DNA from: Suillus spraguei | Taxonomy: Eukaryota > Basidiomycota > Agaricomycetes > Boletales > Suillaceae | Direction of reading: 5' to 3' | NCBI GenBank assembly: GCA_016800925.1 | Contig: JABCPU010000482.1 | Location: forward strand, 1 to 48,508 | DNA: 48,508 nt | Shown here: positions 43,794 through 48,508 of the stretch, in pieces | Position numbering within the stretch: the first letter of the stretch is position 1 | How the letters are laid out: every line of letters starts with the position of its first letter | Notes under the pieces: model-generated | Seen by the model: only the letters and a program-made list of their open reading frames with translations | Database searches by the model: none | What the model was told of the DNA's origin: nothing | Position numbers and translations under genes: made by a program

Positions 43794-44224
43794 TCACATG
43801 TGCTTTGCATATTGTTCTCTACCCTCCACCTTCATATCGCTGCTAGAGTGGCAGCCCAAGTTCTGACAAACGTGAATTATTTCATCCCGCTCGAACAACG
43901 CAAGGCTAGTTTCCCTTTCCTTAACTTTTTTCCAAATCCTTGCAGTGGCGAACAAACACTGCAAATATGTCCTTGGACGATACAATCTATGAAGAACTGC
44001 GTGTCCGTTCGACCGGTTTAGGCTGTAGGACCATCGATTTCAAGGTTGCGGATGAGCCAATGACCAACATTGTAAATTGCGGGACAACACCTGCATAACG
44101 CGCGAGAGAATTCGCTTATAGTCAGAAAGATGAGATGAATGACTTGTTCGTAGTCATTGTCTTCTTGTCTTCTATTGGTATACCTATGGAAGACTAACAA
44201 TTGCCCATTGTGAGCTTCTGTCAT
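43794..44224 (-). other. Uncertain minus-strand gene remnant
   Basis: Two short open frames follow each other on the minus strand: 44224-44018 (MTEAHNGQLLVFHRYTNRRQ, ending IRNLEIDGPTA) and 43985-43794 (CLFATARIWKKVKERETSLA, HVCQNLGCHSSSDMKVEG). Their composition looks coding, but I recognise no family and no clean intron joins them. They lie between the two NLR copies, outside the duplicated unit. From 43321 to 43793 and 44225 to 44340 I see no feature. Confidence 0.25.
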
Positions 44225-44489
44225 CTTTTTTTGCGAACCTTCAATCTGAGGAAATGTCGTAGATCCAGCTTGTTCACTACTATCGGATGTATGAAGAGAA
44301 GAACATTAAGAGATCAGATGCGTTCTCTAGGTCAAACATCCGTATCACAGCCTTCCTGTGTCATAGCAATCTGAGCGCACACATTTGCTGGCTTCACTCG
44401 TATCCCGCGTTTGTGTCATCACTATCTTGTCCTATATCACAATGAAACTACTGGTATAATCGTCCGGCAGGCTGTTATATGTATATGAT

Positions 44490-47400
44490 CTACATAATGT
44501 TTGTAAATGGTGACCGACCCTCTGAAAATAATGACCATCCTCTAAATCTGTCTGGCAGATCCCAAAATGGGTAACAACTGTACAAATGTTGCAGAGACGT
44601 TCCCATCTCTGTACACAAAGGCTGTATATCTGTGAAGTATCGTACGGCTAACGCGAAGTCACCACGCACAAAGGCGATCTCCCCCAATCCCCGCTTGCTG
44701 CATGCCTTGAACATGAGTTGTCCTTGGATGTCAGAATCTTCGATGGTGGCGATGAAATGAGACTCAGCCATGTTGTATGCGTCTGCAGCAAGTTCGATGC
44801 ATGCTGAGCCATAAGATCTATGGAGAAATACGTGTGCAGTGCGCAGCGCAAAGGATTGGAATAGTCCCGGGGCTGGGTTGACGAGCTCTCTCGCAAGAGC
44901 ATGATCCCCCTGCTTGCTTGCAACAAGGGCCTTCAACACGGTGTGCCAGAGGGCATTGTGCGAATTGTCTCCCTCGAACATCTCTACAATTTTCTGTAGG
45001 ATGTCCATGGCTTCCGATAATCTGCCTTCGCAAAATGCTACCTCTGCAAGCCCCTGAAGTACGTCGCGGCGGGCGAAAATATTTCCAGTGCTTGTGCATT
45101 GCGGGAGAATGTCTTCCAAGTGTGTCTTCACCTGGACGATGTCTCCCCCATAGTAAAATTTGGCCCGCCAGTGCCAAATCTTGAACTGCAAGCCCAAGAC
45201 GTGACTGTCCGAGGACTTTACAAATAATTCATCAGCGGATGTTGTAGATGCGTACATCCGGGCTAGATCTAAGAAAAACCAAACGTCGGCTTTTTTTGGT
45301 TTACTGAGATGCTTCCATGATTTGGTGTGTTGAAAGTCCGCTAAGACCTGTTGGGCTTCAATGAAGCGGCCCCGACACTGGTATATGTCTGCACATGTGG
45401 CAACGCAATCAGCCACCATTTCGTGCCCGCCGGCAGTAAGATAGAGTGCCCCAGCAGCTTTGAAGGCCTTCATGGATTCTGTGAACTGAGAAAGAGCGTA
45501 GTAGAGCCAGCCGAGATCCCACAAGCACCATGCTTTGGACGACCGTGTGGAGGGGTTCTCGACGATGTTGAAAATAGCGGGGATAAGGGAAGTTGGGCGA
45601 GGAAGATGCCACTGCAAGCAATTCAAAAATTTGCTGCAAGCGCGATAAGTCTCTTCAGGGATGCGGGCGAGGTCGAAAGCAACGACATGCTCAATGTTGA
45701 GGTGATCCAAGATAATGATATCAGCATGACTATCTCGTGCTTGCCGACACAGTTGGACAGTGCGATAGTAGAAGGTCCGTATCCCTCGCAGACGTGTGGA
45801 GTCAGGAGGTGGCAACGAATCTTGCACATAATGTCGAATGGGTGCAAGCATTTTGACGAACCCATCCTGACGATAGATGAGAGATTGCCTCCATAAAACA
45901 TCACATATAGTGTCGATTTGTGGGATAGATGGTAGGATGTGCTTGGATAGAGCCTCGTTGAGACCCTGGGGCAAGAATGCGATGACAGCCAAAGTATACC
46001 GAGCCTCCTCTCCGAGTTTCTGGATTGACGGTGAGCTGAGCGACAGCTGCATGGTGTATGATAGGCTTTGAAGCTTTCCCTCGCCGTGGTCTAGGACTGC
46101 ACTGTGCCGATCCTTCCATCGCTCCAGTAACATGACCGGAGACCAACCGTTTTGCTGCGCAGCATTTGCGAGTAGATTGATGGAAAGCGGGTGATATCCC
46201 AAATCCTGAAGTAGGTTTGCTATTCCTCCCTCCATACATTCACGACTGGCTAGGCGGTAAATTCGAAAAAACGCCTCCTGAGCAGAGCTCGAATCCAGTG
46301 GAAGAATATCCTTGGTGATCCATGGTACATTCGGTGCGCTCCTTCTACTACGTGACGTGAGAATCAGGACGATACCCGGGATGCATGCGATTTCAGCAAT
46401 AAATGATGGTATTTCCCCAAGCGCCGATGATGCGCTGGCCTCTTCAAAGGTCTCAGCATTATCAAGGACAATGAGGGCGCTGGCAGAACGAAGAAATGTG
46501 GATATCTGGCGAACAGGATCAGCGCCGGCGATCTCTATGCCAAGGGCTCCCGCGAAACGTGTCATGAAAGTGTCGAGTGTTATGGTTGATGGATCCATCC
46601 CATCGTAAGTGATGAAGAAGCGCATATCAGAAAATTTGTTCATGACGTGTGACTCGTTGATAATTGCTTTGGCTAGAGAACTTTTCCCCATCCCCCCGGG
46701 ACCGATCAATGCCAGATGCTCATTGTTGATGACAAGGTCCGTCAACTCTGCTACAAGATCATCACGGCCATAAAACATGGAAGGTCGTGATGGAGGCACG
46801 GGTGGGCGATACCTAAATGCGGTGAAGGCCATGAATTATTTACTGAAATGACAACTTACTGGATATCATTGATCCCACGAGTGTTAGTATTGTGTCCCAA
46901 AACCAGCTTCAAGTTCTCGATCCCGATCGCCATGCCAGCAATCGCTTCAGTCTAACGACATCATTTAACAGCAGAAATTCGGTGTAGTTAAGAAACATAC
47001 TCTGAATAGCATCAGGGCTTCATCCAAGTCTTTTTCCCATCCGGAAATCCGGTCGCGATCGATGGTGACAAAGAAGAGTCTGTGCCAAACCCCTTGCTCC
47101 TTCGACGATGCTACATCGCTATTGATGCGGTTTACTGATCTGGACAGTGTTATTAGATTCTGGAGATGGCAATATCGATTCAACTCACTTGTTGAGCTGG
47201 GATAACGCACGCCCCAAGTATCCTTGTAGATTGTCTTGGGTGGCACCCTTGGTCGAACTTTCAAGGATTTCCCTGATGGTCTCGCACTTGTCAACTATCA
47301 CTTGGAAATCGGACTTGTTCTTGATCACCGACTATATAAATGGGTCATCATCAATCTTTCTGAGAGTTAGGACAACGCACCTGGACAATAGTCAAAATGT

Positions 47401-47651
47401 TCGCAACTGTTCCAAGTATGCCTTTCGCCAGATCAATAGGCACGAGGTCTTTGGTAGCGTTGATGGCCGATATAGTGGCACCTAGTAGCTGGGCCACATT
47501 ATCGTCCTGGGACTGCTGGTTTTCAGAAGAGGGCTGTTTTGAGTCCTTTATTATAATAGATCAGATATACGGTAGTGATACCGGGATATATACCTCTCAC
47601 CTTTGATTTTTTGGACCTGCCGAATTGTGGTCTCAATTTTTTGAATAGCAT
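44490..47651 (-). CDS. NLR-like STAND protein: MLKL/HeLo-like helical domain, NB-ARC, TPR
   Basis: Six exons (47651-47601, 47545-47381, 47331-47189, 47139-47001, 46951-46860, 46812-44490) join in frame to 970 residues. The ATG at 46832 lies in the last intron and is not the start. Residues about 18-180 form a helical N-terminus (ATISAINATKDLVPIDLAKG, WEKDLDEALMLF) like MLKL/HeLo-type death-inducing bundles. NB-ARC follows: Walker A GPGGMGKS (234-241), Walker B LIVLDN (310-315), TSRSR (349-353), YHPLS (403-407) in the GxP position. The C-terminal about 370 residues are TPR-like helices (ALYLTAGG, AEVAFCEGRLSEAMDILQKI, KRGLGEIAFVRGDFALAVRY). Fungal NLRs of this plan act in non-self recognition and programmed cell death. 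No defects are seen. The first exon is the least certain: an alternative upstream start at 48162 would need a frame change. Confidence 0.82.
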
Positions 47652-48508
47652 CTCCTGGGTTCGTGTGGTGGACTGTGGTTCAGATTGCAACGAGTTTCAG
47701 TCACCGAACAAGCATTTATACGGCTCTACCTCGAGGTAAAGGGTAAGAAACAGCATGGCTTAACTACATAGCCTACGTACCGGGCGTCTATCATATCCAG
47801 TTTAAGCCAGATTTCTAGGCAGATTTGGGAAGGGATGTTTGCGTCTAGTAAAACCCTTCTCCAACTAATCATGGGGAAAAGGGGATACCATATGCCAGTT
47901 GCAGCCCCAAAAGTTCTTCTGTTTCCCGCCTTTATACTCTCCCGGTCCTATAGCTCGTATACCCACGGAGACCTTGCCACTCTCTCAATTCAAATAGGCC
48001 TATCTGCTGAATCAGTTGTGGGTACACTCGCCCAATCATCAAAGGGTTATAGTTGCTCCCTTGTGATACCTCTCCCTTTCAGCTTCTCCGACTGAGTCAT
48101 GACAACAAGTCCTGCTCACCTGGGTACAAGGTATCATCTGAATACTTGTCGGTGGATGCCATGTCCTGAAGATACATTCAGCTCGATTTGATAAAAACGG
48201 CCCTGGATGACGAACACCATACCTTGTACCTTCAGTAAAGCTACTAAGTCTTAAGATAGAGGTCTGAGGAAAGAGCGGAAGATTAGAGAGGGAAATATGA
48301 CAGAGTGGAATTGACTCGAGTTGCGGTTATAAGTATTTCAAATCACCATGCACAAACAAAGAAGAAGCTGACTATTGACAGAATCAGATGACTTAGTGCT
48401 CAGCCGGTCTACTAGTAAGCGTTGAGAGTGAAAATTGAAATTGTCGGTCGGATGCACATGATCTCAGGCTATCAAGCTTCAAGCTTCAAGATTCTCAAAC
48501 GCCTCGAT
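47652..48508 (-). other. 5' flank of NLR copy 2
   Basis: Aligns to 42872-43320. It contains the possible upstream exon 48162-48120 with a GTGAGC donor. No other gene is seen to the window end. The last bases contain short AAGCTTCAAG repeats (48474-48490). Confidence 0.4.

Noticed and set aside
46813..46832. ATG at 46832 as start of the NLR gene (MAFTAF)
   Set aside because: It lies in a GTAAGT...TTTAG intron; upstream exons join in frame and both copies keep them.

Overview
The window looks like a transposon-dominated stretch of a mushroom-forming basidiomycete (Agaricomycetes) genome. Support: introns of about 45-60 bp, KDZ transposases with their N-terminal cysteine cluster, a TET/JBP-type dioxygenase, a Ty3/gypsy chromovirus, a PIF/Harbinger fragment, and a tandem pair of NB-ARC/TPR (fungal NLR-like) genes. 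I cannot place the genus. There are no tRNA, rRNA or CRISPR features and no obvious housekeeping gene.

Layout. 1-416 holds an end that matches a transposon terminus (1-19) and a minus-strand fragment of a different gypsy element. 417-2237 is the 3' end of a minus-strand chromovirus. 2238-17726 is an LTR-internal-LTR-internal-LTR array: two plus-strand chromoviruses sharing the middle LTR (10185-10654). The first carries a foreign 768-bp solo LTR in pol. These elements show a Tf1-type self-priming site, a C-terminal chromodomain and an extra 3' ORF with two zinc knuckles. 17727-21289 is an inverted copy of the KDZ transposase gene at 26525-30566. 21300-35401 is bounded by degenerate inverted ends and reads as a giant (about 14.1 kb) KDZ-type DNA transposon. 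It carries a TET/JBP dioxygenase (22525-23750), satellite array A, an intact unknown gene (25684-26486), the KDZ transposase (30642-26658) with a solo LTR in its 5' part, a divergent cysteine-cluster gene (30830-32968), satellite array B inside its own inverted repeats, and GGGTGGGCC-type subterminal repeats at both ends. 35412-37101 is a transposon-associated gene with a solo LTR in its last exon. 37743-39300 is a small PIF/Harbinger element with about 60-bp inverted repeats. 39430-48340 is an NLR-like cluster: an exon remnant, a frameshifted copy (42771-39718) and an apparently intact 970-residue copy (47651-44490).

How it fits together. The KDZ transposase would move the giant element. The linked TET/JBP enzyme would oxidise 5-methylcytosine, possibly to relieve silencing. 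Most older DNA-transposon genes here are broken by stops at positions where an arginine CGA codon is expected to have become TGA. That is the mark of 5-methylcytosine deamination at CpG, so the element that carried a methylcytosine oxidase appears to have been methylated and mutated. Two features suggest large rearrangement: a 3.4-kb-arm inverted repeat with no difference found between arms, and the LTR array with non-matching flanks.
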